DNA of 53,423 bases, from the NCBI GenBank assembly GCA_964408945.1, contig CAYPBJ010000015.1, forward strand, positions 1 to 53,423, read 5' to 3'. Shown piece after piece: positions 9,010 to 18,900 of the stretch; positions within the stretch are counted from its first letter, which is position 1; every line of letters starts with the position of its first letter. This DNA is from VMCP01 sp964408945 (GTDB taxonomy: Bacteria; Bacteroidota; Bacteroidia; NS11-12g; UBA955). Made by a program: the position numbers and the translations under genes. The notes beneath the pieces are model-generated. The model worked only from the letters and a program-made list of their open reading frames with translations, made no database searches and was not told the origin of the DNA.

Positions 9010-9633
9010 ATGGGATATTATCGAGATTATAAAACTGCTTTACGTAGTCGCTCTTATCAGAACATGATAAAATGGATAAACAATCGTGGAGCTACAAGGG
9101 TTTATTCCTCCCTTTTTATTTTCTTAACAGGGTTGGTAATTTTACTTTATAACACCATCTCTGATTTTTTTGCAAGTCAACTTCAAACAAAAGACACATC
9201 TTGGTTTGATCAATCGGAAGTCATTTTCAATGTCACAGCTGTGGGTGTCATTTTTATAAATACTATCGCTTGGGCTATAAGTGAATTTAAATTCAATGTA
9301 ATTTTCATTACTCAACTGATTTTACTCGCAGGTTATGCCTCTATTTTTTATTCAGATGTTTTTTTGAACGCAACATTTTTACCCATCTTCATGATGATTA
9401 TGAGTGTCATTGTGATTTTACTTCCGAAAGAAACCAAAAGAAGATTGTATGGGAGCGCATCTGAATTTGGAGGTTACTTCGTAAATCCTAGAAAATCTGC
9501 TAGTAACTCTACCAGAAGAAGTACTAGCGGAAATGAAAGACACAGTAGCGGAAGACGTAGAAGTAGCTCAAGGAGCAGCAGTAGTAGAAATAAATCAGAG
9601 AATTCAGATTCTCCCTCTTCGCCAACTTCTTGA
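9010..9633 (+). CDS. membrane protein with Arg/Ser-rich tail, unknown function
   Basis: 207 residues, not recognised. Four hydrophobic segments (about residues 32-52, 72-90, 94-114, 117-138) are followed by a cytoplasmic-looking tail of about 60 residues rich in Ser and Arg, with blocks such as GRRRSSSRSSSSR (near residues 179-191). Low-complexity RS tails are seen in nucleic-acid-binding proteins, but nothing else points to a function. The PspC-like gene follows 62 nt downstream, so both may belong to one envelope unit. Confidence 0.7.
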   Translation: MGYYRDYKTALRSRSYQNMIKWINNRGATRVYSSLFIFLTGLVILLYNTISDFFASQLQTKDTSWFDQSEVIFNVTAVGVIFINTIAWAISEFKFNVIFITQLILLAGYASIFYSDVFLNATFLPIFMMIMSVIVILLPKETKRRLYGSASEFGGYFVNPRKSASNSTRRSTSGNERHSSGRRRSSSRSSSSRNKSENSDSPSSPTS

Positions 9634-9695
9634 AATGAAAATGCAGCAACTTATGCGTATATTTACACATTGTAAGTAGTCATAATTGATATAAT

Positions 9696-9905
9696 ATGAG
9701 ATACATCCTTGAAAAATCGCTGTTTGGAGTATGTAGCTATCTATCTGATTATATGGGTATTTCTACGAAAAGTGTTAGATTATCTTTTGTCTATGCCACT
9801 TTTTTCACTTTCGGATCTCCCATAATTTTATATCTAATATGGGCATTTTGGTTAAACATTAAAAGATATTCTCAGGAAACAAGAACAAGGATTTGGGACC
9901 TTTAA
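9696..9905 (+). CDS. PspC domain protein
   Basis: 69 residues. FGVCSYLSDYMGISTKSVRL followed by a hydrophobic segment ending in YLIWAFWL is the PspC pattern (stand-alone PspC domain, one membrane helix). PspC proteins take part in envelope stress sensing in other bacteria, but no pspA or pspB is visible here. Its stop overlaps the stop of the convergent gene at 9902 by 4 bp. Confidence 0.85.
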   Translation: MRYILEKSLFGVCSYLSDYMGISTKSVRLSFVYATFFTFGSPIILYLIWAFWLNIKRYSQETRTRIWDL

Positions 9906-10306
9906 AGCATTTCCTTAGATTTTTTCTTTGTTTTTTGACTCATCCGAGCTTCTAAGTATTTATCGTAAACTTCAGGAATTAAAACCGTTTTTAAGTGATT
10001 ATATTTTATCTCTTTGGCTATTTGAATATCTTCCTTTAATATATTTCCCATATGAGGAAATTCGTGTTGAATTCTGTATTTTTCATTCTCATATCTCAAC
10101 TCAGCTTCAAAAATTTCAATAACTTCTGCACTTGATATATCCATCATGGAAGAAAAACTATAAATTTTATTCGCTGCATTTTTCTCAGCATGATGTATAC
10201 TCTTTCTTTTACTCAATATCCAATCTGGTATTTCGGTATTGCTTCTCTTTTTTGGACGCCAAAATAAGAGCAAGCTGTAAATTCTGTTAAAGATTTGCGC
10301 CGGCAT
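9902..10306 (-). CDS. hypothetical protein, charged
   Basis: 134 residues, not recognised. A short hydrophobic, basic N-terminus (MPAQIFNRIYSLLLFWRPKKR) is followed by a charged region (about residues 60-134) of probable helices ending in a Lys-rich tail. A -7 box TAAATTTG on the same strand at 10321-10328 supports the start at 10306 (14 nt). It is tail-to-tail with the PspC gene with overlapping stops. Confidence 0.6.
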   Translation of the reverse strand: MPAQIFNRIYSLLLFWRPKKRSNTEIPDWILSKRKSIHHAEKNAANKIYSFSSMMDISSAEVIEIFEAELRYENEKYRIQHEFPHMGNILKEDIQIAKEIKYNHLKTVLIPEVYDKYLEARMSQKTKKKSKEML

Positions 10307-10379
10307 TTTTAAAACAAACGCAAATTTAATGCCAAGCTTTAAATCAATGCATCACCAATTTTTGGTAGGTTAAATTCCT

Positions 10380-11774
10380 TTAGTGAACAGCTTTACCAAT
10401 CAATGTGGTTGTTGTGTTTCTTTCTACTAAAACCCTTACCAAATCGCCTCTTTTATAGTGTTCTTTGGGAAATACAACCACTACGTTTTGGTCGTTTCTT
10501 CCCATCCAATCTTGATCGCTTTTTTTACTCTCACCTTCAACTAATACTATAACCTCTTTTCCAACATACTCAGAATTTCTCTCTTTCGACATTCTATTCT
10601 GAACCGCAATGATCTCACTCAATCTTCTGCCTTTAACCTCTTCTGGCACATCATCACTGAACTTTTTCGCGGCTGGAGTTGCAGGTCTCTCACTATACTT
10701 GTACATATAGCTAAAATCAAACTTAGCCCATTCAATCAGCGATAACGTATCTTGGTGCTCCTCATCTGTTTCAGTACAAAATCCAGCAATAATATCACTC
10801 GAAATCCCACAATCAGGAATGATTCTCCGAATCATCTCTATTTTTTCCATGTACCATTCCCTGCTGTAATTTCTACTCATGGCTTCCAAGACACGGGTAT
10901 TTCCGCTCTGTACCGGCAAGTGAATGTAGTTACAGATATTTTCATGTCTAGCCATAGTCTCAACCACCTTCTCGTTAATATCGCGAGGGTGACTGGTGCT
11001 GTATCTAATTCTCATGTTGGGAACCGCCACTGCCACTTTCTCTAACAAATCAGCAAAATCGACCGAATTATCTTGCTCCTCTTTGGTTAAACTCTTGAAT
11101 TCTTTCTTCGGACCGCCACCAAACCACAAATAACTATTGACATTCTGCCCCAATAAAGTTATTTCTTTATACCCCTGATTCTTCAGTTGAATCACTTCAT
11201 TTACAATACTCTCAGGATCTCGACTTCTTTCTCTTCCTCTAGTAAAAGGAACTACGCAAAAACTGCACATGTTATCACAGCCACGCATGATTGACACAAA
11301 TGCAGTTACTCCATTTGAATTTAATCGCACCGGATTCAAATCACCATAAGTTTCTTCTCTTGATAGCAGTACATTGATTGCTCTTCCACCCTCATCAACC
11401 TCCGCAACCAATTTAGGTAACTCACGATAACTATCTGGCCCAGCAACCACATCTACCAGGTGCTCTTCTTCCAATAATTTGCTTTTCAAACGCTCAGCCA
11501 TGCACCCTAAAACACCAATAATTAGTTCATTATTATGCTTTTTATTTTGTCGCAAATGAATCAATCTCTGCCGAATTCGCTGTTCTGCATTATCTCTAAT
11601 TGCACAAGTATTCAAAAAAATCACATCGGCATCTAACTCATCTTGGGTATTCACAAAACCGTGTTCACCCATGATGCTCGCAATAATTTCGCTGTCCGAA
11701 AAATTCATGGCACAGCCATAACTCTCAATGTAAAGTTTTCTGGATGTCTTTTCTGCTGCTGGATGTGTGCTCAT
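10380..11774 (-). CDS. miaB: tRNA-2-methylthio-N6-dimethylallyladenosine synthase MiaB
   Basis: 464 residues. The N-terminal UPF0004 domain holds the auxiliary cluster cysteines C21, C57 and C91. The radical SAM motif CDNMCSFC gives C166, C170 and C173. A TRAM domain covers the last 65 residues. The enzyme adds a methylthio group to i6A37 of tRNAs. A -7 box TATTTTTG at 11782-11789 (minus strand) ends 7 nt before the ATG, so the transcript should have almost no leader. It is divergent from the DUF6029 gene. Confidence 0.96.
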   Translation of the reverse strand: MSTHPAAEKTSRKLYIESYGCAMNFSDSEIIASIMGEHGFVNTQDELDADVIFLNTCAIRDNAEQRIRQRLIHLRQNKKHNNELIIGVLGCMAERLKSKLLEEEHLVDVVAGPDSYRELPKLVAEVDEGGRAINVLLSREETYGDLNPVRLNSNGVTAFVSIMRGCDNMCSFCVVPFTRGRERSRDPESIVNEVIQLKNQGYKEITLLGQNVNSYLWFGGGPKKEFKSLTKEEQDNSVDFADLLEKVAVAVPNMRIRYSTSHPRDINEKVVETMARHENICNYIHLPVQSGNTRVLEAMSRNYSREWYMEKIEMIRRIIPDCGISSDIIAGFCTETDEEHQDTLSLIEWAKFDFSYMYKYSERPATPAAKKFSDDVPEEVKGRRLSEIIAVQNRMSKERNSEYVGKEVIVLVEGESKKSDQDWMGRNDQNVVVVFPKEHYKRGDLVRVLVERNTTTTLIGKAVH

Positions 11775-11781
11775 TGAAACA

Positions 11782-11819
11782 CAAAAATACGTCTTAGTGG
11801 AGGGATTTTCGCATATTTG
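11782..11819. promoter_or_regulatory. divergent promoters of miaB and the DUF6029 gene
   Basis: Minus strand: TATTTTTG at 11782-11789, 7 nt from the miaB ATG. Plus strand: CATATTTG at 11812-11819 (one mismatch to TAnnTTTG), 9 nt from the ATG at 11829. The entire regulatory gap between the two start codons is 54 bp. Confidence 0.55.
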
Positions 11820-11828
11820 CAGTACGTT

Positions 11829-13577
11829 ATGAAATTAAATCGAGTGTTTTTCGCGCTTTTTTCCTTTTCTTTCTGGGGAAGTTCCCTCGCGCAAAAATCA
11901 GAAGACCAAGGCCAATTCAGCGGAAACCTGCTACTTAACTACCAAAAATACCTTCGCGACGATAAAATTGGAGCAAACACCCGTGTCTATCTTGAAAACA
12001 CAGCAAGTGTAGATGCCTGGCTATTTATGCAATATCGAATCAAAGGATACAACTTTGTTGTCCGTTATGACGCTTTCAATAACTCTCCATTGCTTGACCC
12101 ACTCGATGCCTATACTGCTCACGGCATCGGTTTCTGGCAAGCAAGCAAACAACTCAATGACTTGAATATCACCGTTGGTTCGTTTTATGACCAATTCGGC
12201 TCTGGAATTCTTTTTCGGGCTTATGAACAAAGACAAATTGGTATTGATTACTCTATGCAAGGCGTAAGATTGGTATATGACCTCAATGATCATTGGAAAA
12301 TCAAAGCCTTCTCCGGAAATCAAAAAGGCAATAAATTCGCCGATACTCGCTTCAGTTCGAGTCCTCAAGTCATTAGCGGAATCAATCTTGAAGGCGAAGT
12401 TGATCTCGGCATGGATGCTAAATATGGAATGCTCAACTTAGGTGCTTCAGCCCTCAATCGCAATATCGATCGCCAAACCATGGATGAATTGGTTTCCATC
12501 ATCAATAGTTACGACCGCGAAGACCAATTCTACCCCAAATACAATGTATACGGCTTCAATGGTTACGCCACCTACACCAAAGGGAATTTCTCTATCGGAG
12601 GAGAAGCTAATTTCAAATCCCCAGAAGCCATCGTAGATTTCAATAACAAACTTGCCCTCAAAAATGGTAAAGTTTTTTACGGAAACCTCAGCTGGGGTTC
12701 AAAAACCATCAAAATAGGCAAACCTAAAAAAATCAGTGGGGATAAAAATTCACAAACCATAAAAAAACCAACTACCCTGAATTTAGGAATCAATATTCAA
12801 GCCCGACATGTAGACCATTTCACCCTCAGAACATCCCCAAGAGAAAACCTTCTCAATGGATTAATAAGCTATTTGCCCTCTATGACCCGTCAAAATACTT
12901 ACAGATTGATGGCGCGTTATAACGCACCGGCCCAAGATCTTGGTGAAAACGGCATCCAAATGGAAATTGACGCGAAAATCAACAAATCTACCCGTTTATC
13001 TTTCAACGCAAGTTACGTGCAATCATTGGCACACAACGGCTCATTTGACTCGTCTACAAACTCCATGAAGCCCATTCAACTTTTCCGCGAATACAACGGA
13101 CAACTCATCCAAAATGTAGGAAAACACACTCTAAAACTAGGACTTCAAACCATCTATTACAACCAAGCCCGTTACGAACAAGAACCAGAATACGAACCTG
13201 TGCACACCATCACCCCATTTGCGGAATGGCTGCACAAAATTGGAAAAGGAAAAAGCCTCCGAATTGAAGCACAATATCTCAAAACCGAAAAAGATCAGGG
13301 TTCATTTGCTAACCTCATGATTGAATACTATTTCAGTAAAGAAATTTCATTTTCGGTTGGCGACATGGTCAACATAGAACCCCACCGCTACGAAAGAATG
13401 ACCATTGAGAACCGTGTTTTACACTACCCAACCATCTTCATGAGCTACAACCACAACAACAGTTTCTATACCCTGAGTTACCTAAAACAACAACAAGGCG
13501 TTAACTGCAGCGGCGGTATTTGCCGTGAAGAACCCGCCTTCAGCGGCGTGCGTTTCACCGTAAGTAGCAATTTTTAA
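11829..13577 (+). CDS. DUF6029 family outer-membrane beta-barrel protein
   Basis: About 582 residues. A signal peptide ending near LAQ is followed by alternating aromatic/polar strands typical of a barrel; the C-terminus ends in VSSNF (terminal Phe, as in outer-membrane proteins). The N-terminal block GQFSGNLLLNYQKYLRDDKI and later FYDQFGSGILFRAYEQRQIG are like the DUF6029 family of Bacteroidota; its function is not known. ATG 11829 is chosen because the upstream TTG at 11817 lies inside the -7 box. Heptamer array R3 begins at the base after its stop. Confidence 0.75.
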   Translation: MKLNRVFFALFSFSFWGSSLAQKSEDQGQFSGNLLLNYQKYLRDDKIGANTRVYLENTASVDAWLFMQYRIKGYNFVVRYDAFNNSPLLDPLDAYTAHGIGFWQASKQLNDLNITVGSFYDQFGSGILFRAYEQRQIGIDYSMQGVRLVYDLNDHWKIKAFSGNQKGNKFADTRFSSSPQVISGINLEGEVDLGMDAKYGMLNLGASALNRNIDRQTMDELVSIINSYDREDQFYPKYNVYGFNGYATYTKGNFSIGGEANFKSPEAIVDFNNKLALKNGKVFYGNLSWGSKTIKIGKPKKISGDKNSQTIKKPTTLNLGINIQARHVDHFTLRTSPRENLLNGLISYLPSMTRQNTYRLMARYNAPAQDLGENGIQMEIDAKINKSTRLSFNASYVQSLAHNGSFDSSTNSMKPIQLFREYNGQLIQNVGKHTLKLGLQTIYYNQARYEQEPEYEPVHTITPFAEWLHKIGKGKSLRIEAQYLKTEKDQGSFANLMIEYYFSKEISFSVGDMVNIEPHRYERMTIENRVLHYPTIFMSYNHNNSFYTLSYLKQQQGVNCSGGICREEPAFSGVRFTVSSNF

Positions 13578-13794
13578 TCAGGTATCAGGCTTCGGGTATC
13601 GGGCTCTGGGTTCCTGGTTCTGGGTACCGAGTACCGGGATTCAAGTTTCGGGCTCCGGGTTCCGAAAATCGGGCTCATGGTTTCGGGTAACAGAACAACG
13701 CACCTAGTCTCTGGTCCCTAGTCCCTAGTCCCTAGTCTCAAGACCATATACCAGCTACTAGCTACCATGTACCATGTACCTGGTACCTGGCACT
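13578..13794. repeat. heptamer array R3 filling a convergent intergenic region
   Basis: Thirty-one 7-bp units in unbroken phase, starting at the first base after the DUF6029 stop and running into the TAG stop of the threonine dehydrogenase gene (13793-13795). The left half is G-rich on the + strand (TCGGGTA, TCGGGCT, CTGGGTA, CCGGGTT); the right half is its mirror, with CTAGTCC units and then ATGTACC and TGGTACC, G-rich on the minus strand. Polarity therefore follows the gene at each end. Almost no two units are identical, but the register never slips. Confidence 0.92.
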
Positions 13795-14752
13795 AAAAAT
13801 ATATCTCTTTAATATTTAACAACATATCTGTTGTCATAGCATCTAGATCATATTCAGGAGACCATCCCCAATGCTCCCTAGCTAAAGAATCATCAATGAC
13901 TGCTGGCCAACTGTTGGCAATAGCTTGACGATAATCTGGATTGTAAGAAATGCTAAAATTGGGTAGATGCTTTTGAATGCTCGCAGCAATTTCTTCGGGT
14001 GCGAAACTCATGCCTGCCAAATTATAACTCATGTGCATACCAATCTTTTCAGATGGAGCGTGCATCACTTCCAAAGTAGCCTTCAAAGCATCTGGCATAT
14101 AAAGCATGGGCAAAGTAGTGCCTTCACCCAAAAAACACTCATGTTTACCATCGCGCAAAGCATCGTGATAGATAGCAACAGCGTAGTCAGTGGTTCCACC
14201 GCCTGGCTCACTCTTGTAACCAATAAGTCCAGGATAACGCAAACTGCGAATGTCAACACCGTATCGGTTGTGATAATATTGAATCAATAATTCACCCGTG
14301 TATTTGGTAACTCCGTACATAGTGGTGGGATCCATTGGACCATACTGAGGTGTTCCAAATCGAGGCGTATTTGGACCAAAAGCCGCTATAGAACTTGGCC
14401 AATATACACGGCCTATTCCAGATCCTTCTTCTTTAGCCGCATCCAACACGTGGAAAAGCCCATCCATGTTCAACTTCCAAGCAAATTCTGGATTCTTTTC
14501 GGCAGTGGCACTTAACAAAGCAGCCAAATGATATACTTGCTTTGGCTTGTATTTCATTAAGATTTCTTTAAATCTTTGGGCATCTAAAATGTCCAAGGTT
14601 TCAAATGGACCCGATTGAAATACTTCGCTGTCTGATTTGCGAATGTCTGATGCAATTACATTAGACTCACCATAAATTTCTCTCAGCGACTCAACCAACT
14701 CTGTTCCAAGCTGCCCGCATGAACCAATGACTAAAATCTTTTCCGTTGACAT
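13793..14752 (-). CDS. L-threonine 3-dehydrogenase, SDR (UDP-galactose epimerase-like) type
   Basis: 319 residues. The Rossmann motif GSCGQLG (residues 10-16) and the SDR catalytic pair YGVTK (Y146, K150) with WPSS upstream (118-121) are present. Blocks such as YWPSSIAAFGP and RSLRYPGLI match the short-chain L-threonine dehydrogenases known from Bacteroidota, which oxidise L-threonine to 2-amino-3-ketobutyrate with NAD. No glycine acetyltransferase gene is adjacent. The last base of the stop region is shared with array R3. Confidence 0.87.
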   Translation of the reverse strand: MSTEKILVIGSCGQLGTELVESLREIYGESNVIASDIRKSDSEVFQSGPFETLDILDAQRFKEILMKYKPKQVYHLAALLSATAEKNPEFAWKLNMDGLFHVLDAAKEEGSGIGRVYWPSSIAAFGPNTPRFGTPQYGPMDPTTMYGVTKYTGELLIQYYHNRYGVDIRSLRYPGLIGYKSEPGGGTTDYAVAIYHDALRDGKHECFLGEGTTLPMLYMPDALKATLEVMHAPSEKIGMHMSYNLAGMSFAPEEIAASIQKHLPNFSISYNPDYRQAIANSWPAVIDDSLAREHWGWSPEYDLDAMTTDMLLNIKEIYF

Positions 14753-14879
14753 AAATGAAGGTGCAAATTAATATTCTTTGGTCAACTGTTTGAATTTGGA
14801 CGCCAAAAAAGATTTTGAATTTTTTTTTGGGGGATAATCGGGATTTAAGTGTTATAGTCTTGATTAACCCAGTCTGAAC

Positions 14880-15065
14880 ATGAAAGAACAATTAGAATCC
14901 AACGCATTTACCAAGTATGCTGCTGGTCTCATGGATAAAGAAGAATTAACCAAGTTAGAAAATTGGCTTAAAGAAAATCCGCAATTCATGAATACCCTGG
15001 CTTTCATTCAACAGCAGGTTAATGCGATGCCACTTGAACCCACTCTTCAAAGCTCTAACCGTTAA
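14880..15065 (+). CDS. small protein resembling a detached FecR N-terminal domain
   Basis: 61 residues. KYAAGLMDKEELTKLENWLKENPQF resembles the N-terminal sigma-contacting segment of FecR-type regulators (pattern G-x-x-x-x-E-hydrophobic-x-x-hydrophobic-x-x-WL-x-x-x-P). The FecR-like gene begins 5 nt after the stop in another frame, and its own N-terminus starts where this segment ends in ordinary FecR proteins. So this looks like the first part of a FecR split in two. It could also be an independent anti-sigma-like peptide. Confidence 0.6.
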   Translation: MKEQLESNAFTKYAAGLMDKEELTKLENWLKENPQFMNTLAFIQQQVNAMPLEPTLQSSNR

Positions 15066-15070
15066 TTTTT

Positions 15071-15949
15071 ATGAAAACCGAAAAAGATTTCCATTCCATC
15101 GATCCTGAATTCCAAGACATTTGGAATGCCGCAAAAAATATCGTCCCGTCAGAAACTGCTGAAAATGACCAAGCTTGGGCTCAGTTTCAATCAAAAATCA
15201 ATAAAGAACCCCAACAAAAGAATTTATTCGTTAGCTACCGTCGTTGGCTTTCAGTGGCAGCAGCTGCTACAATTTTCTTACTGAGTGGGTATTTCTTTTT
15301 CCAGCCTAAAGCAACTCCACAACCGGTGGTTGCTGAACATTTTACACCTGCTGGAGAAGCAAGATCTATCACACTCACCGATGGTAGTACCGTTGTTTTA
15401 GCACCCAATTCAAAACTAACTGTTTCAATCACAGAAAATAAGAGAAGTATCAAACTTGAAGGATTTGCCCGCTTCGAAGTGGCAAGAGATGAAAATGCTC
15501 CATTCCAAGTGACAACACCTCAAGGAATTGTTACTGTTTTAGGAACTGGTTTTGATGTCACAGCCCCATCAAATAAAAACCAAACGCTAAAAGTATTTGT
15601 CAATCACGGAAAAGTAAAAGTTCAGTCTGAAGATTTAACTCAAGAAGTGATCTTAATTAAAAATCAAAGCGTTACGGCTTTGCAAAATCAACTGACTAAA
15701 ACCGAAAATTTGAGCAATAATCTAAGCGTTTCTGCCGAACAATTTCAGTTCAATAATGCACCTTTAAGTGTTGTATTTCAAACAGTTGAATCCTTCCAAA
15801 ACAAACAAATTGGCTTCCTTGGAAATGCTTGGCCAGAAAATGCCAAAAATAAATCGTTCTCTGGTACCTTTACCTACAATCAAAGTGCCCAAGAAATTGC
15901 AGAAATTCTATCCCAAGCTTTAGAACTTCAAATCAAGGTGATAGAGTAA
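15071..15949 (+). CDS. FecR family anti-sigma/transmembrane regulator (lacking its N-terminal part)
   Basis: 292 residues. A short cytoplasmic part is followed by one membrane helix (about residues 58-76), the periplasmic FecR domain (about 95-200, with ITLTDGSTVVLAPNSKL and GIVTVLGTGFDV) and a C-terminal STN-like domain (about 215-292). FecR proteins pass a signal from an outer-membrane receptor to an ECF sigma factor. No ECF sigma factor or TonB-dependent receptor gene is nearby, which is unusual. The gene downstream is a T9SS cargo protein with its own promoter. Confidence 0.85.
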   Translation: MKTEKDFHSIDPEFQDIWNAAKNIVPSETAENDQAWAQFQSKINKEPQQKNLFVSYRRWLSVAAAATIFLLSGYFFFQPKATPQPVVAEHFTPAGEARSITLTDGSTVVLAPNSKLTVSITENKRSIKLEGFARFEVARDENAPFQVTTPQGIVTVLGTGFDVTAPSNKNQTLKVFVNHGKVKVQSEDLTQEVILIKNQSVTALQNQLTKTENLSNNLSVSAEQFQFNNAPLSVVFQTVESFQNKQIGFLGNAWPENAKNKSFSGTFTYNQSAQEIAEILSQALELQIKVIE

Positions 15950-15960
15950 TTTTCAATGAT

Positions 15961-15968
15961 TAACTTTG
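15961..15968 (+). promoter_or_regulatory. -7 box of the T9SS cargo gene
   Basis: TAACTTTG, an exact match to TAnnTTTG, ending 6 nt before the ATG at 15975. A start upstream at TTG 15966 would fall inside the box. Confidence 0.6.
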
Positions 15969-15974
15969 TTAATC

Positions 15975-18900
15975 ATGCGCTTGCTCTTGAAGTCTCTTGC
16001 CGTTTTCCATATTCTGTTGTTCCAAATAACAACAGTAAGGCTAGATGCTCAGGTTTTTGAACCCAATTACGGACAAGTTACCATGCCAGAAGGATGCACA
16101 GACTCCATCTATGCTTATATCCAAATTCCTCTAGGTACCGTTTTTATCACCGAAAAAGGTCTGCGACTCTCCTTGATCAATGAAAATGACAAACCATTGA
16201 TTCATAAGTCTTTGCATTATCAAGGAAAAGACACCTCCTTCACAATTAAAAGGCAAGTGTTTGACTTGCTATTTCATGAAGCACAATCACCGCAAGAGAT
16301 TCGATTCGAAGACCCCGTTGAATATTACAACAACTACTTCCTAGGCAACAACGAAAAGTCATGGAAAACTAAAGTTCACCCCTTCAGAAAAGTAAGATGG
16401 GTAAACATTTATCCCCAAATTGATGCCGTTATTTATGTCAAAAATAATCAACTAGAATTTGACTTCATAGTGAAACCCAAAGCACATGTAGACCAAATTA
16501 AAATGTACTTTGAAGGACAAAAATCCCTAAAAATACTTAAAAACGCCATCAAAGTGTCGGGTCAAAATGCAGATTTCACGCTCAATGCGCCCATTTCCTA
16601 TCAAAAATCCAAAAGGAAACTCAAACAAATTCCAACTCAATACTCCTTAACAAATAACATCGTTTCCCTGAAGCTAAAGAATTTAAATCCCCTAGATACA
16701 CTGATCATTGACCCCATTCTAGTATTCAGTACTTACAGCGGCTCCACAGCAGATAATTTTGGATTTACTGCAACTTACGATACTGCGGGCTGTCTGTATG
16801 CAGGGGGAATTGTTGATGCAAATACCCGTCGTTACCCCGTAACCACTGGGGCGTTTCAAACAATTTACGGCGGCAGCAACAACAATGCCGAACCCGTATA
16901 TCTTCCCTGTGATATAAGCATTTCCAAGTATACACCCGATGGCTCCAAACTATTGTTTGCTACCTACCTTGGTGGTGAAAATAACGAGTACCCGCACAGC
17001 CTTTGCACAGATCTAAACAATAATTTACTTGTATTCGGATCTACTTTAAGCCCCGATTATCCCATTCATCGAGATTCTTTCATTCAGCGCACAAAATCCA
17101 ATTCTTTTGATATAGTAATCACCAAATTAAACCCTTCCGGAAGCGCTCTTTTGGGCAGCACTTTCTTGGGAAATTCATCGGATGATGGCTTCCAAACCAA
17201 CAGCGGCGGAAACCGTTCTGATCTGATTTTCAACTACGCTGATAACTATCGAGGTGACATTACCACCGACCATGAAGGGAATATTTTTGTGGCAACGTGT
17301 TCTCGCTCTACCAATCTGTCTGTGACCCCTAATGGGTTTCAAACCAATAATGCCGGACGCACTGACGCTTTGGTATTTTCGCTTTCTCCAAACCTTTCTA
17401 AAATTCATTGGGGATCATTCTTCGGTGGCGCCGATGACGATGCTGCCTACTCCTGTCGTTTAGATGATGAAGGTCACCTTTACGTTGGTGGTGGAACCGC
17501 TTCTGGAAACTTTCCATTAACCAATAACCGTAAATTCGATAGCACTTTTAACGGATTCATTGACGGTTTTGTGCTGAAATTAGACGCAGCTTCAGGGAAA
17601 TACCTCAATTCTACCCTTTGGTCAAGCGGACTTACCTCAGACGTAGATGATGCCTATGACCAGATTTACTTCATTGATCTAGATGCCAACGGCAAAGTTT
17701 ATTTCACGGGTCAAACCATGGGTTATGTCTTCCGAAGTGCCAACGTATATGGGCAAGATTATGCCGGACAAATGATTGGTAGATTCAATGAAAATTTAGA
17801 TTCCCTCGAGTTCATCACTACCTTCGGAAACTCCCAGCGTGGATTTCCTGACCTGAGCCCCTCAGCTTTCATGGTTGATGATTGTTTCAACATCTACTTC
17901 TCTGGTTGGGGTTCCTACATTGGCGTTGGAAATGAAGGCACAACTTTAGGTTTAGAAATTACCCCTGACGCCCATCAATCTACCACCGATAATAATGATT
18001 TTTACCTTCTTGCACTAAATCCAAACGCTAAAAGTCTGGCTTATGCTTCTTTTTTCGGGGGATATGAAAGCGAAGACCATGTAGATGGTGGAACTTCCCG
18101 TTTCGATAAAAGAGGCATTGTCTATCAATCTGTTTGTGCCAGCTGTCCCAATTCACCCCCAGGTCTAAACGATTTCCCTACCTCAAACAGTGCAGTATTC
18201 CCGAACAATGTGAGCATTCGCTGCTCCAATGCCAGTTTCAAATTAGACTTTAGATTGGGTTATTCAGTAGATGCCGTTTTCAATGTTAGATCTCCGTTTT
18301 GCGTAACTGACTCCGCCGAATTTAAGCCACAAACAAAATACAATGCTACCTATACTTGGTACTTCGGTGACGGTGATTCATCTAACGAGTTTTCTCCCAC
18401 ACATCAATATAAAGCACCAGGAAAATATAAAGTCAAACTGATGGTGAAAGATACCAACAGCTGCAACGTAAACGCCAAATTCACTCGTGTAATTAATGTT
18501 ATTGTAGCACCAAATGCCAACTTTGACGTTACCGTAAATCCTTGCTCCGAAGCCATCGATTTCGCTGCAAATGGTTCTTCTTTCGATTCAATAACCTGGA
18601 ACTTTGGAGATAATACACCACCCGTTTATAATGAAAATCCTACCTCACACATTTATGCAGTTCCCAATCAAATTTATACCGCCACCGCAATTTTCAAAAA
18701 TACCCTAACCGGTTGTACCGATACCGTAACAAAAATTCTTACCGACTCGTCTTTTCGTCCCAAAGAAATGAACATAGCCAATGTTTTCACCCCCAATAAC
18801 GACGGAAAAAACGATTGTTTTCAAGTTTATGGCATCACCAAAGAATGTGAAAAAGCGGAAATCAGAATTTTTAACCGTTGGGGCGCTCGGGTTTATTTCT

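Noticed and set aside
14820..14833. T9-G5 homopolymer tract as a phase-variation switch upstream of 14880
   Set aside because: It lies outside coding sequence and away from the likely promoter; I have no evidence for length variation.
16803..16808. other GGGGGA sites as members of the polar octamer
   Set aside because: Sequences such as CAGGGGGA, TTGGGGGA and TAGGGGGA occur on both strands; only the form with TC before the G run is polar.
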